Shown piece after piece: positions 17,383 through 26,703 of a DNA stretch of 64,000 nt; positions within the stretch are counted from its first letter, which is position 1, and every line of letters starts with the position of its first letter. Origin of the DNA: Phenylobacterium sp. CCH9-H3 (GTDB lineage Bacteria > Pseudomonadota > Alphaproteobacteria > Caulobacterales > Caulobacteraceae); assembly GCF_001557235.1 (NCBI RefSeq), contig NZ_LSJI01000139.1, forward strand, positions 1 to 64,000, written 5' to 3'. A model generated the notes under the pieces. The model made no database searches. It was not told the DNA's origin and was given only the letters and a program-made list of their open reading frames with translations. A program made the position numbers and the translations under genes.

Positions 17383-17421
17383 GTTTCCTCCGGACGTCGG
17401 CGGTCGCGCGTCCTTGACTAA

Positions 17422-17438
17422 ATCTATGCACATTAGAT
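17422..17438. promoter_or_regulatory. Putative operator, right-type (ATCTATGCACATTAGAT)
   Basis: This 17-base imperfect palindrome with one mismatch between arms lies 39 bases upstream of the ligase start and 65 bases before the GMC start, so one bound dimer could control both divergent genes. Confidence 0.58.
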
Positions 17439-17503
17439 ATTTGGCGTCCAGCCCCGATGGGGCGTGGGCGCCGACCAGAAGCGCGATCTAGAGGGAGCGG
17501 AAC

Positions 17504-19105
17504 GTGCACACCTTCGACTATGTGATCGTCGGCGCGGGTGCGGCGGGGTGCGTCCTGGCCAACCGGCTTTCCGAGGACCCGAACGTCCAGGTGGCGCTGC
17601 TCGAAGCCGGCCCGCCGGACACCCATCCCTTCATCCACATGCCCAAGGGCCTGGCCAAGGTCATGGCCGACCCCAAGCACCTCTGGGTCTACCCCAGCGC
17701 GCCCGAGGCGGCGACGGGCGGGGCGTCCGAGACCTGGGTGCGCGGGCGGGTGCTGGGCGGCTCCACCTCGGTCAACGGGATGATGTACGTCCGCGGCCAG
17801 CCTGCCGATTTCGAAGCGCTGGCCGAGCTGGCCGGACCCGACTGGGCCTGGTCGCACATCGGCGCGGCCTATGCAGCGCTCGAGGCGCATGAACTCGGCG
17901 CCGACGCTACGCGGGGGGCCCACGGACCGCTAAAGATCACCCTGCCCGAACACCGCGACGCGCTGACCGAGGCCATGGTCGCCGCCGGCGCCGCCCTGGG
18001 CTGGCCGCAGAAGGCCGACGTCAACCATCCGGACGACGACGAGGCTGTCGGTTACGCGCCGCGCACCATCCACCGGGGCCGCCGCCAGAGCGCCGCCGCA
18101 GCCTTCCTGCACCCGGTCAAGAGCCGCCCCAACCTGACGATCCTCACCCACGCCGTGGTCGAACGAGTGCTGTTCGAGGGGAAGCGCGCCCAGGGCGTGC
18201 GCGCGGCGATCGCCGGGCGGGCGACGGACATCCTCGCGCGCCGCGAGGTGATCCTTGCCGGCGGCGCAATGGCCAGCCCCGGCATCCTGGAACGCTCGGG
18301 GATCGGCGATCCGGCGCGGCTCGCGGCGCTGGACATTCCGCTGGTTCACGCCAGCTCCGAGGTCGGGGAGAACCTCAGCGAGCATCGCGGCCTGATCCTG
18401 CAGTGGAAGCTCAAGGGACGCGGCTCGCAGAACCCTGAGTTCAGCGGCTGGCGGCTGCTGCGCTCGACCCTGCGCTACTACCTGGCCAAGGACGGCCCGA
18501 TGTCGGCCGCCGCCTACGAGATCGGCGCCTGGTTCAAGAGCCGACCGGGCGCCAACCGCCCCGACGCCCAGTTCCTGATCGCCCCCTTCAGCTTTGATTT
18601 CGCCAGCGGCCGCACGAAGCTCGAGGCCCACCAGGGGATCAATGCGGTGACCTATCCCCTCCGCCCCACCTCGCGCGGCAGCCTGCACATCGTCTCGACC
18701 GACCCTGAGGCGTCCCCGGAGCTCAACCCCAACTACCGGGCCACCGAGGAGGATTGCGCGGTGATGATCGCCGCGGTGCGGACCATGCGGCGCTATGCAG
18801 CCCAGGCGCCGCTGGCCGACTTCATCGACATCGAGACGATGCCCGGGCCGGCTTACGACAGCGACGCCGAGATCCTCGAGGCCTACGACCGCTTCGGCAC
18901 CTGCGGCTACCACACGGTGGGCACGTGCCGGATGGGCGCCGACGCCGCCTCGGTGGTCGATCCTCAGGCGCAGGTGCGCGGCGTCGAGGGGCTGCGGGTG
19001 ATGGACACCTCGGTGATGCCCTTCATCCTGTCGGGCAACACCAACGGACCCACGATGGCGATGGCCTGGCGCGCCGCCGACCTGATCCGCGCCGACGCGG
19101 CCTGA
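17504..19105 (+). CDS. GMC-family alcohol dehydrogenase (choline-dehydrogenase-like flavoprotein)
   Basis: The 533-residue GMC oxidoreductase has the FAD-binding VIVGAGAAGCVLANRL near the N-terminus, the GGSTSVNGMMYVRG signature near residue 85, and the C-terminal active-site histidine H470 (CGYHTVGTCRMG) with an asparagine in SGNTNGPT (about 512-514). It oxidises a primary or secondary alcohol, passing electrons probably to the respiratory chain. The GTG start has GAGGGAG seven bases upstream. Together with the aldehyde dehydrogenase it would take a P450-made alcohol to an acid for the ligase. It converges with the TetR gene three bases downstream. Confidence 0.92.
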   Translation: MHTFDYVIVGAGAAGCVLANRLSEDPNVQVALLEAGPPDTHPFIHMPKGLAKVMADPKHLWVYPSAPEAATGGASETWVRGRVLGGSTSVNGMMYVRGQPADFEALAELAGPDWAWSHIGAAYAALEAHELGADATRGAHGPLKITLPEHRDALTEAMVAAGAALGWPQKADVNHPDDDEAVGYAPRTIHRGRRQSAAAAFLHPVKSRPNLTILTHAVVERVLFEGKRAQGVRAAIAGRATDILARREVILAGGAMASPGILERSGIGDPARLAALDIPLVHASSEVGENLSEHRGLILQWKLKGRGSQNPEFSGWRLLRSTLRYYLAKDGPMSAAAYEIGAWFKSRPGANRPDAQFLIAPFSFDFASGRTKLEAHQGINAVTYPLRPTSRGSLHIVSTDPEASPELNPNYRATEEDCAVMIAAVRTMRRYAAQAPLADFIDIETMPGPAYDSDAEILEAYDRFGTCGYHTVGTCRMGADAASVVDPQAQVRGVEGLRVMDTSVMPFILSGNTNGPTMAMAWRAADLIRADAA

Positions 19106-19108
19106 GGC

Positions 19109-19741
19109 CTACTTGGGCAGCAGGTTCGAGGTGGGGTTGGTGACGCCCGCCAGGAACGCCCGCACGGTCGCCACGAACATCTGCTCCTCGTCGAATGGAT
19201 TGGCCTTCGCCGCCTCGGCGAGGCTCGGGTAGGCCGCCGGGTCATAGACCGGGAAGGCCGGCAGTCCCCGCGACTTGGCGTAGGCTGCAGTCAGCGCCGA
19301 CCCCATCAGGATGTTGTCCAGGCCCAGCGAGATCAGCATCCGCAGCTCAGGCGGCACGCCGCGCTTCTCGAACCGTCGCAGAGCTCGCTCGTAGGCGCTC
19401 AGCACCTGATGTCGCGGCGGGTAGAGCAGCAGGAGCGGCGCGGCGTGCGGATGGCGCAGAATCGAGCGTCGGGCCGAGATCGAGAGGCTGACGATCGCCT
19501 CCTGCCAGTCTTCGTTCGACAGTCGCCGCGGCTCCTCGGCGTCCAGCATGATCTGCCGCGCGATCTCGGCCAGCACCTCTGACTTGTCGCGAAAGTGGTG
19601 GTAGAGCGACGGCGCCTTCACATCGAGCTTCTTGGCCAGCATGGGCAGGCTGAACGCTTCCAGCCCCACCTCGTCCAAAACCTCGAGACCGGCGCGGACA
19701 GCAGTCTCTCGGGAAATGAGGGGGCTCCGCGGCCGGGCCAT
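19109..19741 (-). CDS. TetR-family regulator
   Basis: The 210-residue TetR protein has the DNA-binding domain at about 8-55 (AVRAGLEVLDEVGLEAFSLPML, LDVKAPSLYHHFRDKSEVL) and a C-terminal TetR domain with LRHPHAAPLLLLYPPRH, very similar to LKHPNAAPLLLQFFPRH in the TetR protein at 11008. The ATG at 19741 has AGGA seven bases upstream; a GTG six bases earlier lacks good spacing. It is divergent from the aldehyde dehydrogenase operon with the right-type operator in between, so it is the likely local regulator of these genes and of itself. Confidence 0.9.
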   Translation of the reverse strand: MARPRSPLISRETAVRAGLEVLDEVGLEAFSLPMLAKKLDVKAPSLYHHFRDKSEVLAEIARQIMLDAEEPRRLSNEDWQEAIVSLSISARRSILRHPHAAPLLLLYPPRHQVLSAYERALRRFEKRGVPPELRMLISLGLDNILMGSALTAAYAKSRGLPAFPVYDPAAYPSLAEAAKANPFDEEQMFVATVRAFLAGVTNPTSNLLPK

Positions 19742-19864
19742 TCGCACATCCTGTCCAGCTTCGTGCCCTTCGATACATCGGTTTTATCATCCCGATGCAA
19801 GCGGTCCGTTTTCCGCCGCCTCGCTCGCGTCGAGGGCTCCATGGCCCGATTAGGTCGTCGACAA

Positions 19865-19881
19865 ATCTATCGTCATTCGAT
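19865..19881. promoter_or_regulatory. Putative operator, right-type (ATCTATCGTCATTCGAT)
   Basis: It shares ATCTATCGTCA exactly with the palindrome at 14107 and has a right arm TTCGAT with two differences. It lies 51 bases before the aldehyde dehydrogenase start and 123 bases from the TetR start. Confidence 0.58.
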
Positions 19882-19932
19882 TAAATCGCCGGCGAGGACG
19901 GGGACCACACCGGTCCGCGAGGAGGAGCAGCC

Positions 19933-21378
19933 ATGCCCAGCGACGGTTCTCAGGTTCCCGGGGTCGACTTCGAGACCGATTTCAGCATGACGATCGGCGG
20001 CCGCGCCGTGCGGACGGACGCTGCTTTGAGCGTCATCAATCCCGCCAACGGCGAAGCCTTCGCCAAGGCCCCGGCCGCCGGCGCCGGGGAGCTGGAGGCC
20101 GCCGTCGCGGCCGCTCGCGCCGCGTTCCCGGCCTGGCGCGCCCGCCCGATCGCCGCGCGACGGGCCTGCCTCAAGGCGGCCGCCGACCTCATCGACGCGC
20201 ACCGCGACGCCCTTGCGCGGCTCTTCACGCGGGAACAGGGCCGTCCCGTCGACGGCGCAAAGGGCGAGATCCAGCAGGCGGCTTACTGGATGCGCGCAAC
20301 CGCCGACCTCGACCTGCCGGTCGAGGTGACCGAGGACACGCCCGGCCGCCGCATCGAGGTGCGCCATGAACCCCTGGGCGTGGTTTGTGGCATCGTCCCC
20401 TGGAACTTCCCCATCACCCTCGCGGTCTGGAAGATCGCGCCCGCGCTCCTAGCCGGCAACACGCTGGTCCTGAAGCCGTCGCCCTACACGCCGCTCTGCA
20501 CCCTCAAGCTCGGCGAGCTGTTGCGCGACGTCTTCCCGCCGGGCGTGTTCAACGTGATCTGCGGCGACGACGCGCTGGGTCCGCTGATGACCGCCCACCC
20601 GGGCTTCGCCAAGATCTCGTTCACCGGCTCGACGGCGACCGGCAAGAAGGTGATGGAAGCGGCCTCGCGCGACCTCAAGCGACTGACCCTCGAGCTCGGC
20701 GGCAACGACGCGGCCATCGTCCTGCCCGACGTGGACGTCGACGCCATCGCCCAGCAACTCTTCTTCGGCGCCTTCTTCAACACCGCCCAGATCTGCGTCG
20801 CCACGAAGCGTCTCTACATTCACGAGGACATCTACGACGCCTTGCGCGACCGCCTGCACGCTCTGGCCAAGGCCGTCACGATCGGCGACGGCGCCGATCA
20901 GGGCTCGGTCCTGGGCCCGGTCCAGAACGCCCCGCAACACCGCCGCGTGCTGGAGCTGATCGACGACGCCCGGGCCAGCGGCCTGACCCTGCTCCAGGGC
21001 GGGCCGATTCCCGAGGCCGGTTACTTCGTTCCGATCACCCTGGTCGACAATCCGCCCGACAGCGCCCGCGTGGTCACCGAGGAAGCCTTCGGCCCCGTGC
21101 TGCCGCTGCTCAAGTTCCGCGATGTCGACGACGTGGTCGCCCGCGCCAACGACACCGACTACGGCTTGGCCGGCGCGGTCTGGTCCAGGGATGTCGACAA
21201 GGCGCTCGATATTGCGGGCCGCCTGGAGACCGGGACGGTCTGGATCAACCAGAATCTCCAGGCCACGCCCCTCACGCCGCTGGCGGGCCACAAGCAATCC
21301 GGGTTCGGGGTGGAGAACGGCCTTCCCGGTCTGCTCGAATTCACGCAGCCTAAGGCCATCTACATCCCCAAGGCCTGA
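19933..21378 (+). CDS. NAD(P)-dependent aldehyde dehydrogenase
   Basis: The 481-residue enzyme is a standard ALDH: oxyanion asparagine N159 in PWNFP, cofactor lysine K181 (LVLKPS), FTGSTATGKKV, general base E254 in LELGGNDA and nucleophile C288 in FFNTAQICVATKR. It converts an aldehyde to the acid, matching a position between the GMC dehydrogenase and the acyl-CoA ligase. The ATG follows GAGGAGGAG. Only five bases separate it from the acyl-CoA dehydrogenase gene, so they form one operon from the 19865 operator. Confidence 0.94.
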   Translation: MPSDGSQVPGVDFETDFSMTIGGRAVRTDAALSVINPANGEAFAKAPAAGAGELEAAVAAARAAFPAWRARPIAARRACLKAAADLIDAHRDALARLFTREQGRPVDGAKGEIQQAAYWMRATADLDLPVEVTEDTPGRRIEVRHEPLGVVCGIVPWNFPITLAVWKIAPALLAGNTLVLKPSPYTPLCTLKLGELLRDVFPPGVFNVICGDDALGPLMTAHPGFAKISFTGSTATGKKVMEAASRDLKRLTLELGGNDAAIVLPDVDVDAIAQQLFFGAFFNTAQICVATKRLYIHEDIYDALRDRLHALAKAVTIGDGADQGSVLGPVQNAPQHRRVLELIDDARASGLTLLQGGPIPEAGYFVPITLVDNPPDSARVVTEEAFGPVLPLLKFRDVDDVVARANDTDYGLAGAVWSRDVDKALDIAGRLETGTVWINQNLQATPLTPLAGHKQSGFGVENGLPGLLEFTQPKAIYIPKA

Positions 21379-21383
21379 ACCCC

Positions 21384-22616
<1,233 letters not shown>

Positions 22617-22643
22617 GGCCACAAAGCGCGACAATGGAGTTCG

Positions 22644-23081
22644 GTGACGATGGTCTTCCGTGGCGGATGCTATTGCGGGAAGGTCCGCTACACGGCCGAG
22701 GGCGAACCCGCTTTCAGGGCGCAATGCCACTGTCGCGAGTGCCAGTACATAACCGGCGGCGGCCCCAACTACTTCATGATGATGCCGACAGCCGGCTTTC
22801 GGTACGATCAGGGTTCGCCGGCGCAGTTCACCCGATCAGACCTGGAGCGGCCGGTCACCCGATCAGACCTGGAGCGGCCGGTCACCCGCGAGTTCTGCTC
22901 CTCTTGCGGGACCCACCTCGTCACCCGCCCGCCACGCATGCCCATGCTGGTGCTGAAGATCGGGACTCTCGACGATCCGGCTCAGTACGGCGGCCCGCAG
23001 ATGGCGATCTACACAATCGACAGGCAGGCGTTTCACTGCATCGCCGAGGGCTTGCCCACCTTCGAACGCCTGCCCCGCTAG
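22644..23081 (+). CDS. GFA-family (Mss4-like) zinc protein with a 9-residue duplication
   Basis: The protein of about 145 residues belongs to the glutathione-dependent formaldehyde-activating enzyme/centromere V-like family. It has CYCGKVRY, CHCRECQ and CSSCGTHL, the cysteine clusters that hold structural and catalytic zinc. The GTG at 22644 has GGAG five bases away; the ATG at 22650 is the alternative. TRSDLERPV occurs twice in a row owing to a perfect 27-base tandem repeat just before the third zinc motif. It is probably the last gene of the aldehyde dehydrogenase operon. The substrate is unknown, and family members are not all formaldehyde enzymes. Confidence 0.85.
   Translation: MTMVFRGGCYCGKVRYTAEGEPAFRAQCHCRECQYITGGGPNYFMMMPTAGFRYDQGSPAQFTRSDLERPVTRSDLERPVTREFCSSCGTHLVTRPPRMPMLVLKIGTLDDPAQYGGPQMAIYTIDRQAFHCIAEGLPTFERLPR
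22828..22881 (+). repeat. Perfect 27-base tandem duplication inside the GFA gene
   Basis: Bases 22828-22854 and 22855-22881 are identical and keep the reading frame, duplicating nine residues. The absence of any divergence suggests a recent slippage event. Confidence 0.95.
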
Positions 23082-23184
23082 TCGCCGGTCCGGCAGGCCG
23101 CTCGCCGCACATGCGGACCTTGGCTCAGCCCTCGAAGCAGACATTCCGGCATGGAAGACGACGGGCCCGAGCCTCAGGTGGCCT

Positions 23185-23398
23185 TCACCGCCTCCCGTCC
23201 TTCCATTGCCGGTAGAGCTTCCCCAGCGTCGCAACGATCGCGCCCGCGATGAGAATCCAGCCGCCGACCAGGAGACCTCGGGCGACCACGCCCCCCGCGT
23301 TCGGCCCAGTCACCAAGACTCAGCCCAACGGAAACGCCACCCAGCACCATGACCATCGCAGTGCGCGTGAGCGCGGCGTCAGGCTCTTCCCGGCTCAC
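23185..23398 (-). pseudogene. Frameshifted small two-helix membrane protein (probable)
   Basis: Two overlapping minus-strand frames each hold one hydrophobic helix. The upstream frame reads ALTRTAMVMVLGGVSVGLSL; the downstream frame reads VARGLLVGGWILIAGAIVAT and ends KLYRQWKDGRR at the stop at 23185. Joined by one frameshift near 23310-23330 they give a ~70-residue two-helix membrane protein. Neither frame alone has a good ribosome site. I do not recognise a family. A sequencing error or a real pseudogene are both possible. Nothing else is visible between 23082 and 23432. Confidence 0.4.
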
Positions 23399-23432
23399 GG
23401 CGGCGATCGCCGGGCGGCATGACGCGAGCCCA

Positions 23433-24881
23433 TCATGAGCGCGCCACGACGACGGCCGGCGACGCCTGCCAGCCTCCGCCCAGCGCCCGGGAGAGCGCGA
23501 CCGTGGCCCGGGCCGCGTCGGCGCGGGCGGTCGTCGCGGCGTCCTGGACCTCGAGCAGGCGCCGCTCCGCGTCGAGCGCCTCGAACAGGCTGGCCGCACC
23601 GCCCTCGTAGGCCAATTTGGAGAGGTCGCGGGCCCGACCTAGGGCGGCCTCGCTCGCCTCCAGGTCCTGCGCCTGGCGGCTTCGGCGGCTCAGCAGCGAA
23701 AGGCTGTCCTCGACCTCGGCGACGGCCCGAAGCACGGTCCCCCGGTAGTCGGCGACAGCCTCGCGAGTGCGTCCTCGCGCGGCCTCTACACCGCCCCGGG
23801 CGGCGCCGAAATCGAACAGCCGTCCGGAGAATCCGGCGCTGCCCGAGGCTTGCAGGGCCTCGCTCGTGAAGAGCCCCGCCCCGCCAGTGGAAAGCAGCCC
23901 GACCAGTCCCCCGACATTCACGCGTGGGTAGTAGTCGGCCAGGGCCTGCGCCGTGCGGGCGTCGGCGGCCGCGACCCGACGCTCGGCGGCGATGATGTCG
24001 GGACGCCGCCGGAGCAGGTCGGCCGGTCCTTCCGAGACATCCACGCCCAGCGCCGCCGGCAAGTGGCCCCGCCCGAGCTCCGCCTCGGCGCGGCCGGGCG
24101 CACGCCCGGCGAGCACGTCGATGCGGTTGAACGTGGCCTCCAATGCGGCTTCGAGCGCGGGGATCCTCGCCCGGGTCGCCGCAAGGTCGGCCTGAACCTG
24201 TTCCGCTTCGAGCTGCGCGGCCGCGCCGTTCTGGACGCTCAGGCGGACGAGGCGGTCCAGTTCGGCGAGCGTCCGCGTCCGCGCCGTGGCGATCTCGATC
24301 CGGCGCTGCAGTTCGCGGGCGCCGATGTAGGCCGTGGCGACCTCGGCGGCGACGGTGAGGCGTGCGCCGGCGACGCCCGCCGCGGCGGAAGCCTCGTCGG
24401 CGCTGGCGGCCCGCCGCGCCGCGGCCAGGCGGCCGAAGAGGTCGACTTCCCAGGACGCCGCGGCGTTGAGGCCGTAAGCCTCGCTGGTCCGGTCGTAGCC
24501 CGGGAAGGCCGAGGCGATGCGGGCGATCGGCTCGTTCAGGGACTGTCGCTGCCGGCCTGCCGAGCCGCCGACGACGCCCGTCGGAAGCGCGGCGGACCGA
24601 GCCACCCTCGAAGCCGCCGCCGCTTGCTGGAGGCGGGCGCTCGCCGCCTCCACGTCCAGGCTCCCGGCCAGGGACTCCTGGACGAGGCGGTCGAGGATGG
24701 GATCGCCGAACGCCGCCCACCAGCGGTCATCGGCCGGCGCGACCGTGCGCGGCGGCGTCAGCGCGGTGGTGTTGCGGTAGGCGGACGGAAGCTCGGTGAG
24801 CGGTGGCGCGTAAGGGCTTTGGCTGGCGCAGGCGACGAGCGATAAGGAGCCGGCCAGGACCAGAGGCAAACGCGGGATCAT
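23433..24881 (-). CDS. Outer-membrane efflux lipoprotein (NodT/OprM family)
   Basis: The 482-residue outer-membrane factor has a lipoprotein signal (LAGSLSLVAC, C18), two repeated outer-membrane efflux domains with long helices (LDVEAASARLQQAAAA, LTVAAEVATAYIGAREL), the family segment GPADLLRRRPDIIAAERRV and the terminal ALGGGWQ. It forms the trimeric exit duct for the RND pump encoded across the divergent promoter. The ATG at 24881 follows AAGGAGTC; the frame continues upstream without a better start. Confidence 0.93.
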   Translation of the reverse strand: MIPRLPLVLAGSLSLVACASQSPYAPPLTELPSAYRNTTALTPPRTVAPADDRWWAAFGDPILDRLVQESLAGSLDVEAASARLQQAAAASRVARSAALPTGVVGGSAGRQRQSLNEPIARIASAFPGYDRTSEAYGLNAAASWEVDLFGRLAAARRAASADEASAAAGVAGARLTVAAEVATAYIGARELQRRIEIATARTRTLAELDRLVRLSVQNGAAAQLEAEQVQADLAATRARIPALEAALEATFNRIDVLAGRAPGRAEAELGRGHLPAALGVDVSEGPADLLRRRPDIIAAERRVAAADARTAQALADYYPRVNVGGLVGLLSTGGAGLFTSEALQASGSAGFSGRLFDFGAARGGVEAARGRTREAVADYRGTVLRAVAEVEDSLSLLSRRSRQAQDLEASEAALGRARDLSKLAYEGGAASLFEALDAERRLLEVQDAATTARADAARATVALSRALGGGWQASPAVVVARS

Positions 24882-24908
24882 GGCCTGACTCCTTGTCGAC
24901 AATAATGT

Positions 24909-24924
24909 GATGAGATAGATCATC
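24909..24924. promoter_or_regulatory. Putative TetR operator, GATGA-N6-TCATC
   Basis: A perfect five-base inverted repeat lies in the 47-base gap between the divergent efflux and TetR genes. TCATCTTTC from its right side recurs at 25576-25584, just ahead of the membrane fusion gene, suggesting a second site. Confidence 0.45.
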
Positions 24925-24928
24925 TTTC

Positions 24929-25555
24929 ATGGAAAGCAAGCCAGCAGCTGAAGCGACCGGCGCGCGGCGTCCTGGCCGTCCCACCGTCGATCGCCGCGAG
25001 GAGATCCTGGACGCGGCCGAGCGGCTCTACGACTCCATCGGCTTCGAGAAGACGACGATCGGAGACGTCGCGCGCGAACTCGGCATGTCGCCGGCGAACC
25101 TGTATCGCAGCTTCCCGAACCGGCGCGCGATCGACGAAGCGGTCGCTCGCCGTCAGCTGTCGGCCATCGAGGACGCCGCCTGGGCGGTGGCCCGCAGCAG
25201 CGGCGACTCAGCCGAGGTGCTCAAGCAGTTCAGCCTGGTCGTGCTGCGGGAGACGCAGCGTATCCTGCTGCCCGAGCAGCGCATGCGTCCTCTGTGCGCC
25301 GTGGCCGGGCGCGAGCGGTGGCCCGTCGTCGAGGCCTACCTCGACAGCCTGAGAGGCGCCCTGCGTCACGTGATCATGGAAGGTCAGCGCTCCGGGGCAT
25401 TCCGCAAGGCCGACCCTGAGCTCCTGGCCGACACGATAACCGCGGCCCTGACCCGGGTTTGGCATCCCTACATGATCGAGGTGTTCATCCGCGACGACCT
25501 GGAGGCCATGAGCGACCGCATTTGCGACCTTCTGGTCGAGGGTCTGCGAAATTAA
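24929..25555 (+). CDS. TetR-family repressor of the RND efflux genes
   Basis: The 208-residue regulator has a TetR domain at about 18-65 (REEILDAAERLYDSIGFEKTTIGDVARELGMSP spans the recognition region, followed by NLYRSFPNRRAI) and a C-terminal TetR_C-type domain (MRPLCAVAGRERWPVVEAYL). It is divergent from the outer-membrane factor and 86 bases upstream of the fusion protein gene, the usual arrangement for a local pump repressor. Expression is probably autoregulated through 24909-24924. Confidence 0.92.
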   Translation: MESKPAAEATGARRPGRPTVDRREEILDAAERLYDSIGFEKTTIGDVARELGMSPANLYRSFPNRRAIDEAVARRQLSAIEDAAWAVARSSGDSAEVLKQFSLVVLRETQRILLPEQRMRPLCAVAGRERWPVVEAYLDSLRGALRHVIMEGQRSGAFRKADPELLADTITAALTRVWHPYMIEVFIRDDLEAMSDRICDLLVEGLRN

Positions 25556-25641
25556 ATAACTGTTCTGCTCATTTTTCATCTTTCCAACCTGCGGCCCTGA
25601 ACCTAACTCTGCGGTATCGACTTGATCCGCAGGAGCGCTCG

Positions 25642-26703
25642 ATGCGCCTCGTCCGACCCGGCTCCGCCGCGCCCCTGATCTTCCTGATGCTCGCCGCGTG
25701 CAGCTCGGGCGCGACAGATGCCCCACCGGCGCCGCTCGTACGCACTCTCGTCGTAGGTCAGGGTGAAGCCGCCCCACTCCGCTACACGGGCGTGGTTCGC
25801 GCCCGCATCGAGAGCGATCTCGGGTTCCGCGTCGGCGGAAAGATCGTCGAGCGCCTGGTCGACCCCGGCCAGCGCGTTCGCCGCGGCCAGGCCCTGATGC
25901 GCCTGGACGTCACCGACCTCGGGCTGGCCGCGTCCGCAGCCGCCGACCGGTTACGGGCGGCGCAGGCGGAGGCCACACGCGCCGGCGCCGAGGAGGCGCG
26001 GCTTCGTCGGCTCGTAGAGGCGGGCGCAGTTTCGCGGTCCGCCTACGAGGTCGCGCTGGCCGCCGCGCAGTCCGCTACGGCCAACCTGTCGGCGGCGCGC
26101 GCCGGCGCCGACGAGGCCGCCAACCAGCGCGGATATGCAACCCTCATCGCGGACGCCGACGGCGTGGTGACCGACGTGCTGGCGCAGCCGGGCCAGGTCG
26201 TCAGCGCCGGCGCGCCGATCGTGCGCCTTGCCAGGGCGGGAGACCGCGAAGCCGCCGTCGCCGTGCCCGAAACCCAGGTCGCCATGCTGCCGCGGGTCGG
26301 CCACGCGCTCCTCTACGGATCGGACAGGCCACTCGCCGCCTGGCTGCGGGAGGTCGCGGGCGCCGCCGATCCGCTGACTCGCACCTACGCGGCGCGCTTC
26401 GCCCTGGCCGACGCCGGCCTTCCGCTGGGCGCGACGGTGACGGTCGAGCTTCCCCGGACCGGGGCTTCGCGGCTGTCCGTGCCCCTGTCGTCGCTTCACG
26501 ACGGCGGCGGCGGTCCCGGCGTCTGGGTCGTCCGATCCGGACGGGTCACCCTGCGCCGGGTCCAGGTCGCGGAGCTCGGCGAGGAGACCGCGTCGATCGC
26601 GCCGGGGGCCCTGGCGCCCGGCGAACGGATCGTCGCGCTCGGCGCGCACCTCCTGCGGGAGGGCCAGTCCGTGCGCGTCGCGGCCGGGGCGGCGCCCCGA
26701 TGA
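25642..26703 (+). CDS. RND efflux membrane fusion protein (HlyD/AcrA type)
   Basis: The 353-residue periplasmic adaptor has a lipoprotein signal ending LIFLMLAAC (C20), a barrel-sandwich half motif VRARIESDLGFRVGGKIVERLVDPGQRVRRGQ, a helical hairpin (about 95-150) and the second lipoyl half GVVTDVLAQPGQVVSAG. It bridges the inner-membrane pump and the outer-membrane duct. The ATG at 25642 has AGGAG six bases upstream; the longer open frame before it is not coding. Its stop overlaps the pump start as ATGA. Confidence 0.93.
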   Translation: MRLVRPGSAAPLIFLMLAACSSGATDAPPAPLVRTLVVGQGEAAPLRYTGVVRARIESDLGFRVGGKIVERLVDPGQRVRRGQALMRLDVTDLGLAASAAADRLRAAQAEATRAGAEEARLRRLVEAGAVSRSAYEVALAAAQSATANLSAARAGADEAANQRGYATLIADADGVVTDVLAQPGQVVSAGAPIVRLARAGDREAAVAVPETQVAMLPRVGHALLYGSDRPLAAWLREVAGAADPLTRTYAARFALADAGLPLGATVTVELPRTGASRLSVPLSSLHDGGGGPGVWVVRSGRVTLRRVQVAELGEETASIAPGALAPGERIVALGAHLLREGQSVRVAAGAAPR

